From Xanthomonas albilineans (GTDB lineage Bacteria; Pseudomonadota; Gammaproteobacteria; Xanthomonadales; Xanthomonadaceae), in assembly GCF_002939705.1 (NCBI RefSeq), contig NZ_MDCB01000001.1, forward strand, positions 248,001 through 312,000: a stretch of 64,000 nt of DNA, given 5' to 3'. Both the position numbers and the translations under genes were made by a program. Positions 47,419 to 56,808 of the stretch are shown piece by piece. The notes under the pieces were generated by a model. It was not told the origin of the DNA. It worked only from the letters and a program-made list of their open reading frames with translations, and did no database searches. Numbering within the stretch: the first letter of the stretch is position 1; each line of letters begins with the position of its first letter.

Positions 47419-48437
47419 TCGCAACATGTCTGTACTTCGATGCTGACGTGTCCCAACGTCGCCATGTCGTGCAGGCGCGCGTGATAGAACGCGACCGGCC
47501 GTGGCCGATGCGTCACCAACGACACGATCGCCGCGTGTTGCCCAGGGCCGATCCGCCACACGTGCAGGTCGGCGATGCGTTCGTCGTCCTGTTCCAGGCG
47601 TTCGCGGATCTGCGCTTGCAGCGCGTTCGGCGCCGACGCGTCCAACAGTACGGCGCTGGTATCGCGCAGTAGTCCCAGCGACCAGCGCGCGATGACGATG
47701 GCGCCGACGATGCCCATCAGCGCGTCAGTCCACTGCCAGCCCAGGTACTTGGCCAACAATAGGGCGATGATCGCCATCACCGAGGTCAGCGCATCGGCCA
47801 GCACATGCACGTAGGCCGAGCGCAGATTGTGGTCGGCATGCGCGTGCGTGCCATGGCCTGTGGCGCCGTGCGCTGCAGCGTGATGCGCGTGGTCGTGATG
47901 GCGATCGTCGTGCCCGTCGTGGGAATGCCGTTGATCGTGATGACCATGATGATGGCCATGCGCATGATCGTGGTGGTGATCGGCGCCCAGCATCCAGGCG
48001 CTGAGCAGGTTCACCAGCAGGCCCAGCGCGGCGATCCACAGGGCTTCGTCGTAAGCGATCTGCACCGGCTGCGCCAAGCGCAGCGCCGACTCCACGCCGA
48101 TGCCGAGCGCGATCAATGCCAGGATCAGTGCGCTGGAAAACCCGGCCAGATCGCCGACCTTGCCGGTGCCGAAGGTAAAGCGCGGATTGTTACGGTGCCG
48201 GAGCGCGAACCAGTAGGCGAAGCCCGCCAGCGACAGTGCACCGGCGTGGGTGGCCATGTGCAGGCCGTCGGCCAATAGCGCCATCGAGCCGGTCCACCAG
48301 CCGGCCAAGATTTCCACACACATCATCGCGGCGGTCAGCGCCACCACCGCCCAGGTGCGGCGCGCATTGCGCTCGTGGCGCGCGCCGAGGAAATTGTGCG
48401 AATGCGTGAATGCATCCAGGGTGCGGTGGTGGCTCAT
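47415..48437 (-). CDS. CDF-family metal exporter with histidine-rich loop (DmeF-like)
   Basis: 340 residues. The frame is open much further upstream, but homology starts at MSHHRTLDAFTHSHNF. Six membrane helices include the metal site helices (LLADGLHMATHAGALSLAGF and LADALTSVMAIIALLLAKYL). Between helices 4 and 5 a cytoplasmic loop is packed with His and Asp (starting HHHDHAHGHHHGHHD). Cation efflux transporters export zinc, cobalt or nickel by proton exchange; the His-rich loop and sequence recall DmeF. No adjacent metal-responsive regulator gene was seen. Confidence 0.9.
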   Translation of the reverse strand: MSHHRTLDAFTHSHNFLGARHERNARRTWAVVALTAAMMCVEILAGWWTGSMALLADGLHMATHAGALSLAGFAYWFALRHRNNPRFTFGTGKVGDLAGFSSALILALIALGIGVESALRLAQPVQIAYDEALWIAALGLLVNLLSAWMLGADHHHDHAHGHHHGHHDQRHSHDGHDDRHHDHAHHAAAHGATGHGTHAHADHNLRSAYVHVLADALTSVMAIIALLLAKYLGWQWTDALMGIVGAIVIARWSLGLLRDTSAVLLDASAPNALQAQIRERLEQDDERIADLHVWRIGPGQHAAIVSLVTHRPRPVAFYHARLHDMATLGHVSIEVQTCCD

Positions 48438-48519
48438 GGCGGGACTCGCTAGGCAGTGTGACCTGGGCGATTGTAGCCGCATGCCGTCGCTGCAGCGGTC
48501 GCGGCGATAGAATGCCCAC

Positions 48520-49893
48520 GTGACCAAGCGCAAACGTCTCGCCTCCGATATTCCTGATCTGCTGCGCGTCGATCGTGAAGCGATGCGACCGCTGGCCGAG
48601 CGCATGCGCCCGCAGACGCTCGAGGAGATGGTCGGACAGAAGCGTCTGTTGACGCCATCCAGCGCGCTGCGTCGCGCGGTTACCGCCGGGCGTGTGCACT
48701 CGATGATCCTGTGGGGGCCGCCCGGTTGCGGCAAGACCACGTTGGCTTTGTTGCTGGCACAGTATGCCGATGCCGAATTCAAGGCGATTTCGGCGGTACT
48801 CTCCGGCTTGCCGGACGTGCGGCTGGTGCTGGCCGAGGCCGCACAGCGTTTCGCCGATGGGCGGCGCACAGTGCTGTTTGTCGATGAGGTGCACCGTTTC
48901 AACAAGGCGCAGCAGGACGCGTTTTTGCCTCACATCGAGCGCGGCACCATCCTGTTCGTCGGCGCCACGACAGAGAATCCCTCGTTCGAGCTGAATTCGG
49001 CGCTGTTGTCGCGCTGCCGCGTGCATGTGCTGGACGCGGTGTCGCCTCAGGACATCGTCGAGGCCTTACAGCGTGCATTGCACGATGCTGAACGTGGATT
49101 GGGGGCCGAGCAGATCCAGGTGTCCGATGCGGCCTTGTTGGAGATCGCCAGTGCCGCCGACGGCGACGTGCGGCGCGCATTGACGCTTCTGGAAATCGCC
49201 GCCGAGCTGGCTCAGGACGAGGGTGGCGAAATCACGGCGCAGACCTTGCAACAGGTGTTGGCCGATCGCACCCGCCGCTTCGACAAGGGCGGCGAACAGT
49301 TCTACGACCAGATTTCGGCGTTGCACAAATCGGTGCGCAGTTCCAACCCGGATGCGGCGCTGTACTGGTTGACGCGCATGCTCGATGGCGGTTGCGATCC
49401 TGCCTATCTGGCGCGGCGGCTCACGCGCATGGCGATCGAGGACATCGGTCTGGCCGACCCGCGCGCGCAGTCGATGGCGCTGGAAGCCTGGGATATTTAT
49501 GAGCGTTTGGGGAGCCCGGAAGGCGAACTGGCGTTCGCGCAACTGGTGCTGTATCTGGCCAGCACCGCAAAGTCCAATGCGGGCTACGCCGCGTTCAATC
49601 AGGCCAAGGCGGAAGTGCACGAGAGCGGGACGCAGGAGGTGCCGTTGCACCTGCGCAACGCGCCGACCAAGTTGATGAAACACTTGGGCTACGGTGCGGA
49701 CTATCAATACGACCACGACGCCGAAGGCGGCATCGCCCTGGACCAGACCGGGTTTCCCGACGCGATGGGCGAGCGCGTGTACTACCGGCCGGTGCCGCGC
49801 GGGCTGGAGATCAAGCTCAAGGACAAGCTCGACCGGCTGCGCGCCGCGCGCGAACAAGCGCGTGCGGAGAAGACCAAGCCACCACGCAGTTGA
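48520..49893 (+). CDS. rarA: Replication-associated recombination protein RarA (MgsA)
   Basis: 457 residues from a GTG. AAA+ ATPase: LAERMRPQTLEEMVGQKRLL, Walker A GPPGCGKTTLALLLA, Walker B TVLFVDEVHRFNKAQQDAFL, and sensor 1 FVGATTENPSFELNSALLSR. The C-terminal half (LYWLTRMLDGGCDPAYLARR) is the RarA tetramerisation region. It acts at stalled replication forks. It follows lolA in most related genomes, here with the CDF gene between them on the other strand. Confidence 0.96.
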   Translation: MTKRKRLASDIPDLLRVDREAMRPLAERMRPQTLEEMVGQKRLLTPSSALRRAVTAGRVHSMILWGPPGCGKTTLALLLAQYADAEFKAISAVLSGLPDVRLVLAEAAQRFADGRRTVLFVDEVHRFNKAQQDAFLPHIERGTILFVGATTENPSFELNSALLSRCRVHVLDAVSPQDIVEALQRALHDAERGLGAEQIQVSDAALLEIASAADGDVRRALTLLEIAAELAQDEGGEITAQTLQQVLADRTRRFDKGGEQFYDQISALHKSVRSSNPDAALYWLTRMLDGGCDPAYLARRLTRMAIEDIGLADPRAQSMALEAWDIYERLGSPEGELAFAQLVLYLASTAKSNAGYAAFNQAKAEVHESGTQEVPLHLRNAPTKLMKHLGYGADYQYDHDAEGGIALDQTGFPDAMGERVYYRPVPRGLEIKLKDKLDRLRAAREQARAEKTKPPRS

Positions 49894-50002
49894 CCCAAGC
49901 TGTGCGCTGGTTACTCTGGTGCCGCTTGCATCGGTAGAGGGTGCATGATCTTGCGTGGCTGCGGCTGGACACGCGACCGGCCGTCTTCCATACTGCGCCG
50001 CA

Positions 50003-50058
50003 GGAGATGGCGTTCCTCCTTTAACCACCGTGCGATCCGCATGGTTGATGACGCCTAC
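50003..50058 (+). ncRNA. Fluoride riboswitch (crcB motif) aptamer
   Basis: The sequence carries the signature GGAGATGGCGTTCCTCC, followed by AACC, a small hairpin loop, then GGTTGATGACGCCTAC. This matches the crcB consensus of GGnGATGGnGTTCnnCC and nTGATGnCnCCTAC as I know it from the fluoride aptamer family. The aptamer overlaps a hairpin (50052-50088) that shares its CGCCTAC 3' end, the usual expression-platform arrangement. It lies 86 bp ahead of a CLC-F-type transporter gene, and CLC-F genes are known targets of this riboswitch. Confidence 0.94.
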
Positions 50059-50088
50059 AGCCGCCCGATCAGGTCGGGGCTGTAGGCG
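50052..50088 (+). promoter_or_regulatory. Riboswitch expression-platform hairpin
   Basis: CGCCTACAGCC and GGCTGTAGGCG are perfect 11-base arms around a 15-base loop. The left arm overlaps the 3' end of the fluoride aptamer, so ligand binding should prevent this stem. No T-run follows, so control may be through a Rho-dependent or translational route, not through a standard terminator. Confidence 0.85.
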
Positions 50089-50144
50089 TGCGCGTCCACA
50101 TCCCTCGCTTCGGTTGGTCCGATCCATTCGTGCGGAGACCACCG

Positions 50145-51488
50145 ATGCCTCTATTCCAACGTCCCGAACAGTTCGATGTCATGCCTCATCTGGGCAAATG
50201 GTTGTTCATCTCCAGTGTTGTGGGGATGATGGCAGGCAGCGCCTCGGCCTTCTTCCTGTTTTCCCTCGACCACGCCACAGCCTGGCGCGAAGCGCACCAT
50301 TGGGCCATCTGGCTGTTGCCAGTGGCCGGATTCGGCGTCGGTTTGGTCTATCAGCTGTTGGGCAAGCCGGTCGATGGCGGCAACAACCTGATCATCGAGG
50401 AAATCCATGACCCGAAGCAGGTCGTGCCGTTGCGCATGGCGCCACTGGTGCTGGGCGGTACCGTGGTCTCGCACCTGTTCGGCGCCTCGGTGGGGCGCGA
50501 GGGGACGGCGGTGCAGATGGGCGCAGCATTGGCCGACCAACTCACCCACGTATTGCGCATGCGGCGTCAGGACCGGCGCATCCTGTTGATGGCGGGTATC
50601 AGCGCTGGTTTCGCATCGGTATTCGGGACGCCGTTGGCTGGCGCGGTGTTCGGCCTGGAAGTGCTGGCGATCGGGCGCATGCGCTACGACGCGCTGTTCC
50701 CCTGCATCCTCGCCGCACTCATCGCCGATCAGACATGCTTGGCCTGGGGCGTGCATCACACGCCATACGCGATAGGTCAGAGCGTGCCGGTGAGTGTCGG
50801 CAGCGTCATATCCGTGGTCGCTGCAGGCATCGTGTTCGGCCTGATTGGCATGCTGTTTGCCACTGCCACGCATCGGTTTGGCGCTGTGGTCAAACGCGCG
50901 ATCGGATACGCGCCGTTGCGGCCGGCCATCGGCGGCATCGTGATCGCCACGGCGGTCTGGATATTGGACGCCTACCACTATGTCGGCCTTGGCATTCCTG
51001 ACATCGTGCGCTCTTTTCAGCAACCGATACCGCGGTGGGATTTCTTCGGCAAATTCGTATTCACGGTGATGTCGTTGGGGACCGGGTTCAAGGGCGGGGA
51101 GGTTACGCCGTTGTTCTATATCGGTGCGACGCTCGGCAACGCGCTGGCGCCGCTGTTGCATCTGCCATTTTCGCTGTTGGCCGGCATCGGCTTCGTTGCG
51201 GTCTTTTCCGGAGCTGCTAATACGCCGATCGCCACCACGCTCATGGCGATGGAGTTGTTCGGCGCCGACATCGGTCCATTGGCTGCCATCGGCTGCGTCA
51301 CCGCCTATCTGTTTTCCGGCCACACCGGCATCTACCATTCCCAACGCGTGGGACATGGCAAATATCGACGCGGTGAGCAGGTTGTGAAGATCGCCGGCCT
51401 GACTTCCCGACTGCGTCGCATTGTGCAGTGGCAGGAAACGCCGCCATCGTCGCAGACGCAGGAGAGCAACGATGAGCGCATGCAATGA
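50145..51488 (+). CDS. CLC-F-type fluoride/proton antiporter
   Basis: 447 residues, CLC fold with about 10-12 helices. The anion-site motif that is GSGIP in chloride CLCs is here GGNNLIIEEIHDP, and the gating-glutamate segment is VGREGTAVQMGAALADQL with its glutamate intact. The helix-N region is GTGFKGGEVTPLFYIGATLG. These features fit the CLC-F subfamily, which exports fluoride. The fluoride riboswitch upstream supports this strongly. The start ATG (MPLFQRPEQ) has a GGAGA site. It is therefore likely a fluoride-detoxification gene, not a housekeeping chloride channel. Confidence 0.93.
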   Translation: MPLFQRPEQFDVMPHLGKWLFISSVVGMMAGSASAFFLFSLDHATAWREAHHWAIWLLPVAGFGVGLVYQLLGKPVDGGNNLIIEEIHDPKQVVPLRMAPLVLGGTVVSHLFGASVGREGTAVQMGAALADQLTHVLRMRRQDRRILLMAGISAGFASVFGTPLAGAVFGLEVLAIGRMRYDALFPCILAALIADQTCLAWGVHHTPYAIGQSVPVSVGSVISVVAAGIVFGLIGMLFATATHRFGAVVKRAIGYAPLRPAIGGIVIATAVWILDAYHYVGLGIPDIVRSFQQPIPRWDFFGKFVFTVMSLGTGFKGGEVTPLFYIGATLGNALAPLLHLPFSLLAGIGFVAVFSGAANTPIATTLMAMELFGADIGPLAAIGCVTAYLFSGHTGIYHSQRVGHGKYRRGEQVVKIAGLTSRLRRIVQWQETPPSSQTQESNDERMQ

Positions 51489-51631
51489 GCGTTGCAGTGC
51501 GACGGCACAGCGTCTGCCGCATCTTCATCGGGAGATGACCGGCATGCGCCTATCCATAAGTTGTGGATGGCGATCTGTTCAAGGCAGTTCTCAGTGCCGA
51601 CTCACGCGCGGTAGTGAGTCGCCTGGCACGC

Positions 51632-52285
51632 TCACTGATTGAGCGTGCGGGGCGGGAGTGCTGTCGTGCTGGCCCGCGCCTCGGCGATGGTGATCTTCTG
51701 CGCCACTGCCGCACGCAATGGCGTAGCGTCCGGCAGCAGACGTTGTAGTTGGCGCCAGTAAGCTGCGGCTTGCGCGTAGTGTTGTTGCTGAAATTCGGCG
51801 ATGCCCAGCATCCATAGTGCGCGCTGGTTGTCCGGTTGCAGTGCCAGGACCCGTTCGAGCCTGTCGCGTGCCGCCGTGACGATAGCGAAATCAGGGCGTT
51901 GTGCCATGTCCGCTTCGACCCAGCCGAGCAAGGCCTCGATGTTGTCCGGGGCGAGCTGCAAGGCCTGCGCATAGGCCTGTTCTGCGTCGGCGTGGCGTTG
52001 CGCCTGTTGTGCGTCCCAACCTTGTTGCAGCAGGATTGGCAGCGCCTTCCCAATAGGCTCGGTCAGGGCGGGCGCTGCAGGTTGCAGCGGTATGCCAGCC
52101 AGTGCGGCGGGATCGCCGACATGCCAGTACACAATGGTGCCAAGCATGGGCAAGGCGATGACCAGCAAGGCGGCGATCGCATAGTGCGGACGCATGCCCT
52201 CGCGACGGGCCAGCAACGGACGCAATACGGCGAGCATGGCAATCCCGAGCATTGCGGCCACCGTCAGCACGAAACTCGCGATCAC
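51632..52285 (-). CDS. ccmI: Cytochrome c biogenesis protein CcmI (TPR type)
   Basis: 217 residues. Two membrane helices (about 3-22 and 36-56) are followed by periplasmic TPR repeats (QRHADAEQAYAQALQLAPDN then IEALLGW). CcmI binds apocytochrome c for heme ligation by CcmF/CcmH. It overlaps ccmH by four bases and is the last gene of the ccm run; downstream is the convergent CLC-F gene. Confidence 0.92.
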   Translation of the reverse strand: MIASFVLTVAAMLGIAMLAVLRPLLARREGMRPHYAIAALLVIALPMLGTIVYWHVGDPAALAGIPLQPAAPALTEPIGKALPILLQQGWDAQQAQRHADAEQAYAQALQLAPDNIEALLGWVEADMAQRPDFAIVTAARDRLERVLALQPDNQRALWMLGIAEFQQQHYAQAAAYWRQLQRLLPDATPLRAAVAQKITIAEARASTTALPPRTLNQ

Positions 52286-52752
52286 CAGCCATCCTCCGCT
52301 TCCGGCTCCGCCGCCATGGCATCAGGGCCACGGCCACGCTGTCGCAGTGTCGCCACGACCAGGCCGCCGCCTCCAATCAACAAAAGTGCCGGCCCGAACC
52401 ACAGCAGCCAAGTCGTTGGTGCCAGCGGCGGGTCGTACAACACGAAGGCGGAATAACGCGCCACCATGTACTGTTTGATCTGCGCATCGCTACGCCCCGC
52501 TTGCAATTGTGCGAACACTTGATGGCGCAGGTCGCGTGCCAGGGGCGCGTCGGAGTCGGCCAGGTTTTCGTTCTGGCAGACCAGACAGCGCAGTTGCGTG
52601 GTCAGCCGCTGAAAGCGTTGTTCCTGCGCGTGATTCTTGAATGGCAACGGATCCACCGCCTGAGCGATGGCCGGCAGACTGCAGACGAGCCACAGCAGCA
52701 GCATCAGGTGCCAGCGGATGCGATGAAGCTTGCGGATAGGAAAGATGCTCAT
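52282..52752 (-). CDS. ccmH: Cytochrome c biogenesis protein CcmH
   Basis: 156 residues with a signal peptide (about 15-32), the redox motif LRCLVCQN, conserved LADSDAPLARDLRHQVFAQL, and a C-terminal helix (WLLWFGPALLLIGGGGLVVA). It reduces apocytochrome thiols for heme attachment. It overlaps ccmG and ccmI by four bases each. Confidence 0.96.
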   Translation of the reverse strand: MSIFPIRKLHRIRWHLMLLLWLVCSLPAIAQAVDPLPFKNHAQEQRFQRLTTQLRCLVCQNENLADSDAPLARDLRHQVFAQLQAGRSDAQIKQYMVARYSAFVLYDPPLAPTTWLLWFGPALLLIGGGGLVVATLRQRGRGPDAMAAEPEAEDGW

Positions 52753-53291
52753 CGCCGCCCGTTGGTCAGCGCCGCGATCGCCGGGCGCAGTTCTTCGGCG
52801 AGCACCGTCTGCGTCAGGATGCCGACATGCTTGTAGCGGACCACGCCATGGGCGTCGATCAGGAAGGTCTCTGGTGCGCCGTAGACGCCGAGGTCGATCG
52901 CGCGCTGACCATCCTCGTCCACCAGCACCAGCGCATACGGGTTACCGCGTTGCGCAAGCCAGGCCGCTGTGTCGCGTGGATCGTCCTTGTAGGCGTATCC
53001 GATCAGGGGCACGCCCAGGGTGGGTGCCTGCGCCATCAGCAGCGGATGCTCTTCGCTGCAGGCTATGCACCAACTGCCGAAGACGTTGAGCAGATATGGA
53101 CGGCCGCGTAACGCAGCGCTGCCGCTTTTTTCAGTTGGATGGTCCAGGCGCGGCAGCGAAAACGTCGGCACTGGCTTGCCGAGCAATGGCGATGGTAGTT
53201 CGCGTGGATCGTGGGTGCGGCTCCACCACAACCCGACCCCGAACAGCACCGCCAACAGTAGGAAGCCGAGCAACGGCAACACACGGCTCAT
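52749..53291 (-). CDS. ccmG: Thiol:disulfide interchange protein CcmG/DsbE
   Basis: 180 residues: one N-terminal membrane anchor (LLGFLLLAVLFGVGLWW) then a thioredoxin-like domain with NVFGSWCIACSEEHP (CxxC) and YGAPETFLIDAHGVV with the cis-proline region. It keeps the heme-ligating cysteines of apocytochromes reduced. Overlaps ccmF and ccmH by four bases each. Confidence 0.96.
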   Translation of the reverse strand: MSRVLPLLGFLLLAVLFGVGLWWSRTHDPRELPSPLLGKPVPTFSLPRLDHPTEKSGSAALRGRPYLLNVFGSWCIACSEEHPLLMAQAPTLGVPLIGYAYKDDPRDTAAWLAQRGNPYALVLVDEDGQRAIDLGVYGAPETFLIDAHGVVRYKHVGILTQTVLAEELRPAIAALTNGRR

Positions 53292-55270
53292 GGTGTCGCT
53301 CCCATCGCATGTGCTGTGTCGGTCGCGCTGGGTGGCGCGGCGGCTTCATCAGGCCGTGCACGCAGCCGGCGCGCGCTGGCGCTGACGAAGCCACCGAGCA
53401 TCATCAGCAAGCCGCCGGCCCAGATCCAGCGGATGCAGGGCTTGTCGTACAGACGCACGGTCCAGCCGTATTCGATGTGTTGGTCGTCCAGCGGTTCGCC
53501 CAGGGCGACATAGAGATCGCGCAGGATGCCGGCGTCGATGGCCGCCTCGGTCTGGATCCGTTCGCTGCTGTACAAGCGCTTTTGCGGATGCAGCACCGCC
53601 ACCGTGGCGCCATCGTGCAGCACGGTCAGCGTGCCTTGTTCGGCTTTCCAGTTGGGGCCGTCGAGCAGATGCACGCCATCGAAGCGGAAATCGTAGGCGC
53701 CGATGCGGGTGCTTTGTCCTGGATCCAGGCGCACGTCGCGCTCTACCGATAGACTTTCCGACAGCAACACGCCAGCGACGAATACCGCCACACCGACATG
53801 GGCCAGCAGCATGCCGGCCATCTCTGCCGGAAAGCGGCGGCCGCGCGGTGCATCGCGCCAGCGGGTGTAGGCATACAGTGCGGTCCCCACGCCGACCCAT
53901 GCCGCCGCTGCGACGCCTGCGACCGCACGCAAGGTGCCGGCCGTCAGCAGCCAGGCCAGCAGTGCGCAGCCCAGGGCAGCCAGGCCGGCGCGTGCGGCGA
54001 CCGCGCGCAGCGCGCCGGGTTCGGTGCGGCCCCAGCGCAGATAAGGACCGAATGGCAGTAGCAGGATCACTGGTAGCATCAGCAGCGGGAACAGCAGGCC
54101 GAAGTAGGGCGGACCCACCGAGATCTTGCCCAGCCGCAGCACCTCGCCGAGCAGCGGAAACAAGGTGCCGAGCAAGACCATCGCCGCGGCCACGCTCAAC
54201 ATCAGATTGCCGACCAGAATCGCGGTTTCCCGCGATAGCGCGGTAAACGGTTTGCCTGCCGCCAGTCGCGGCGCGCGCAGGGCGTACAGCAGCAGCGATC
54301 CGCCGACCGCCAACACCAGGAAACCGAGAATGTACAGGCCGCGACGTGGATCTGCGGCGAAGGCGTGGACCGAGGTCAGCACGCCGGAGCGGACCAGAAA
54401 GGTGCCCAGCAGCGACAACGAGAATGCCAGGATCGACAGCAGCAAGGTCCAGGCACCGAGCGCACCGCGCTTTTCGGTCACCGCCTGGGTATGGATCAGC
54501 GCCGCGCCGACCAGCCATGGCATGAAACTGGCGTTTTCCACCGGGTCCCAGAACCACCAGCCGCCCCAGCCGAGTTCGGCATAGGCCCACCAACTGCCGG
54601 CGACGATGCCGGCGGTGAGGAAGCCCCAGGCGACGTTGGTCCAAGGACGCGCCCAGCGCACCCATGCTTGCTGCTGTTCGCCGCCCAGTAGCGCGGCGAT
54701 GGCGAAGGCAAAGGCGACCGAGAAACCGACGTAGCCGGTGTAGAGCACTGGTGGGTGAAACACCATGCCGGGGTCTTGCAGCACCGGATTGAGCTCGCTG
54801 CCATCGCGTGGCATCGGCGAGAGTCGCGCGAAGGGGTTGGAGGTGAACAGGACGAAGGCCAGGAAGCCGCTGGAGACCAGCCCCAACACGCCGAGCACGC
54901 GCGCGGCGAAGGCTTCCGGCAGGTGTCGCCCGCTCCATGCCAGCGCCACCGTCCACAGGTTGAGGATGGCGATCCACAGCAACAGCGAACCCTCGTGCGC
55001 ACCCCACACCGCCGCTAGGCGGTAGTACCAGGGCTGCGCCAGATTGGCGTTGGCGGCGACGTAGCGCACCGAGAAATCGAGGCTTAGCAGCGCATACGCG
55101 AGCAGCGCGAAGGCCAGCCAAGCGAACCCGGCCTGGGCATAGGCCGCTGGCCGCGCCACTGCCATCCAGGCGCGCTCGCCGCGCCAGGCGCCGAGCAGTG
55201 GCAGCACGCTTTGCGCAAGCGCCAACAGCAATGCCAGGATCAACGCGCACTGGCCCAGTTCGGCACTCAT
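53288..55270 (-). CDS. ccmF: Cytochrome c heme lyase subunit CcmF
   Basis: 660 residues, about 15 membrane helices. The tryptophan-rich WWD heme-handling loop reads LGWGGWWFWDPVENASFMPW. Conserved histidines are seen in the flanking VFHPPVLYTGY and the RSGVLTSVHAFAADP segments. It takes heme from CcmE and attaches it to apocytochrome c. Start is the ATG of MSAELGQCALIL, 49 bp after ccmE ends. It overlaps ccmG by four bases. Confidence 0.97.
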   Translation of the reverse strand: MSAELGQCALILALLLALAQSVLPLLGAWRGERAWMAVARPAAYAQAGFAWLAFALLAYALLSLDFSVRYVAANANLAQPWYYRLAAVWGAHEGSLLLWIAILNLWTVALAWSGRHLPEAFAARVLGVLGLVSSGFLAFVLFTSNPFARLSPMPRDGSELNPVLQDPGMVFHPPVLYTGYVGFSVAFAFAIAALLGGEQQQAWVRWARPWTNVAWGFLTAGIVAGSWWAYAELGWGGWWFWDPVENASFMPWLVGAALIHTQAVTEKRGALGAWTLLLSILAFSLSLLGTFLVRSGVLTSVHAFAADPRRGLYILGFLVLAVGGSLLLYALRAPRLAAGKPFTALSRETAILVGNLMLSVAAAMVLLGTLFPLLGEVLRLGKISVGPPYFGLLFPLLMLPVILLLPFGPYLRWGRTEPGALRAVAARAGLAALGCALLAWLLTAGTLRAVAGVAAAAWVGVGTALYAYTRWRDAPRGRRFPAEMAGMLLAHVGVAVFVAGVLLSESLSVERDVRLDPGQSTRIGAYDFRFDGVHLLDGPNWKAEQGTLTVLHDGATVAVLHPQKRLYSSERIQTEAAIDAGILRDLYVALGEPLDDQHIEYGWTVRLYDKPCIRWIWAGGLLMMLGGFVSASARRLRARPDEAAAPPSATDTAHAMGATP

Positions 55271-55319
55271 CGCGGCACCGTTGTCTTGCTGTAGACGCTG
55301 TGCACGGCCATGTTCAGGC

Positions 55320-55787
55320 TCATGGGTGCGTGGGCGCCACGCTGGCGCCCATGTGCGAGCGGGTGGCGTGTGCCTGGGCCATGGCGTCTTTCAGTTCTTG
55401 AGGCATGTAGGTCTCGTCGTGCTTGGCCAGCACTTCGGTCGCAACGAAACGCGCGCCTTGCATCGAACCGGTGGCGATCACGGCTTGGTTATCGCGGAAC
55501 AGGTCTGGCAGGATGCCGGTATAGGCAACGGCGGTGGCGCCGGCTTTGTCGATGACAGTGAAGTCCACGCGCAGGGAATCGGCGCTGCGTCGGATCGAGC
55601 CGGCCTTGACCATGCCGCCGAGACGGAACACACGATAGCCCTTCGCTGCACCGTTCTGTACCTGGCTGGGGGTGAACAGGTAGCTGATATTGTGCTGAAG
55701 GGCCAGCACGAACAGTCCGGTTGCCAGGGTCGTCGCACCGAGCAATAACAGGACCAGCAGCAAGCGGCGTTTACGGGTTGGATTCAT
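55320..55787 (-). CDS. ccmE: Heme chaperone CcmE
   Basis: 155 residues. One membrane anchor ([20 protein letters not shown]), then the OB-fold domain. The heme-binding histidine H123 is in [10 protein letters not shown] with the conserved Y127. It carries heme to CcmF. Its ATG lies inside ccmD (17 bases of out-of-frame overlap). Confidence 0.97.
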   Translation of the reverse strand: MNPTRKRRLLLVLLLLGATTLATGLFVLALQHNISYLFTPSQVQNGAAKGYRVFRLGGMVKAGSIRRSADSLRVDFTVIDKAGATAVAYTGILPDLFRDNQAVIATGSMQGARFVATEVLAKHDETYMPQELKDAMAQAHATRSHMGASVAPTHP

Positions 55788-55986
55788 CGTGTTGCCAGGT
55801 GCCGGTGGAGACGCCACGTGCGCGGCGTGCGTGTTCGCGTATGACGTGCGTGCGGGCGGCGGCGAGCAAGCGCCGTTGCCGCCAGCGCGGCAGCACATAG
55901 TCCACCAGTAGCACTAGCAGTGCCAGTGCGTAGGCGGTCCACACATAAACGGCGTAGCCGCCCATGGCCCAAAAGCCGCTGTTCAT
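55771..55986 (-). CDS. ccmD: Small membrane protein CcmD
   Basis: 71 residues: [20 protein letters not shown] then [18 protein letters not shown] is the CcmD pattern of one helix followed by a basic tail. It connects CcmC with CcmE in heme release. The start overlaps ccmC by four bases and the end overlaps ccmE by 17 bases. Confidence 0.93.
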   Translation of the reverse strand: MNSGFWAMGGYAVYVWTAYALALLVLLVDYVLPRWRQRRLLAAARTHVIREHARRARGVSTGTWQHDESNP

Positions 55987-56798
55987 CGCGCATGCTCCAC
56001 CGGCATCGAAATGGACCCCTGCGCATTGGCCGGGAGCCGTGACGACGGTTGTGCGGCCATGGCGATCGTGCGGACCCAGGCTTTCCCGCACTCCAGCGCC
56101 AATAGATCGGTACGCATGCGTTCGAGCAGGCTCGCCAGGTAGTAGCACTTGCTGGCCAGTACTGCGGTCAACAGTGGCCAGAGCATGGACAAGGGCATCG
56201 TTGAGGGACCGAGGACGCGCACCGTGGAGCCTTGGTGCAACGTGTTCCACCACACCACGGAGAAATGCACGATCGGCAGATTGAGTAGCCCGACCAGCGC
56301 CAGCAGCGCCGCAGCGCGCGCGCCTTGACGCGGGTCGTCGATGGCGCGGTGCAGGCCGATCACGCCGAGATACAAGAACAGCAGCACCAGTTCAGAGGTC
56401 AGCCGCGCATCCCAGGTCCACCATGTGCCCCACATGGGTTTGCCCCACAGCGAGCCGGTGCACAGGGTGACGAGGGTGAATGCTGCGCCAATCGGGGCCG
56501 AGGCCATACACGCCACTTCCGCCAACTTGATCCGCCACACCAGCGCGATGAATCCGCTCACGCCCATCGCGGCGTAGATGAACAGGCTCATCCAGGCGCA
56601 AGGCACATGTACGAAAATGATGCGATAGGCGTCGTGCTGTTGATAATCCGGCGGGGCAAGCACCAGGCCGCCGTAGAACGCAACCGCGCCAAGCACGACG
56701 GCCGTGCCGAGGCTCCAAGGTCGCAAGCGACCGGCCACGCGGAAGAAGGTAGGAGGCGAAGCCAACCGGTGCAACCATATTGGAATCCACGAGGTCAT
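55983..56798 (-). CDS. ccmC: Heme exporter/handling protein CcmC
   Basis: 271 residues with six membrane helices and the WWD signature GTWWTWDARLTSELVLLFLY. RIIFVHVPCAWMSLFIYAAM has the conserved histidine. It loads heme on CcmE. In most gammaproteobacteria ccmA and ccmB precede this gene; here a protease gene lies 10 bp upstream instead. Confidence 0.96.
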   Translation of the reverse strand: MTSWIPIWLHRLASPPTFFRVAGRLRPWSLGTAVVLGAVAFYGGLVLAPPDYQQHDAYRIIFVHVPCAWMSLFIYAAMGVSGFIALVWRIKLAEVACMASAPIGAAFTLVTLCTGSLWGKPMWGTWWTWDARLTSELVLLFLYLGVIGLHRAIDDPRQGARAAALLALVGLLNLPIVHFSVVWWNTLHQGSTVRVLGPSTMPLSMLWPLLTAVLASKCYYLASLLERMRTDLLALECGKAWVRTIAMAAQPSSRLPANAQGSISMPVEHAR

Positions 56799-56808
56799 GG
56801 CGCAGCAC

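Noticed and set aside
47805-48278. 157-codon plus-strand frame rich in Met/Val antisense to the CDF gene
   Set aside because: Arises from the complement of the His-rich loop and membrane helices; the CDF gene is clear on the minus strand.
50151-51485. 444-codon open frame antisense to the CLC-F gene
   Set aside because: Overlaps a complete membrane transporter with its riboswitch on the other strand; no recognisable domain.
53349-55250. 633-codon open frame in another frame of ccmF
   Set aside because: Same strand, shifted frame; arginine-rich with no domain, while ccmF has its WWD motif and correct operon overlaps.
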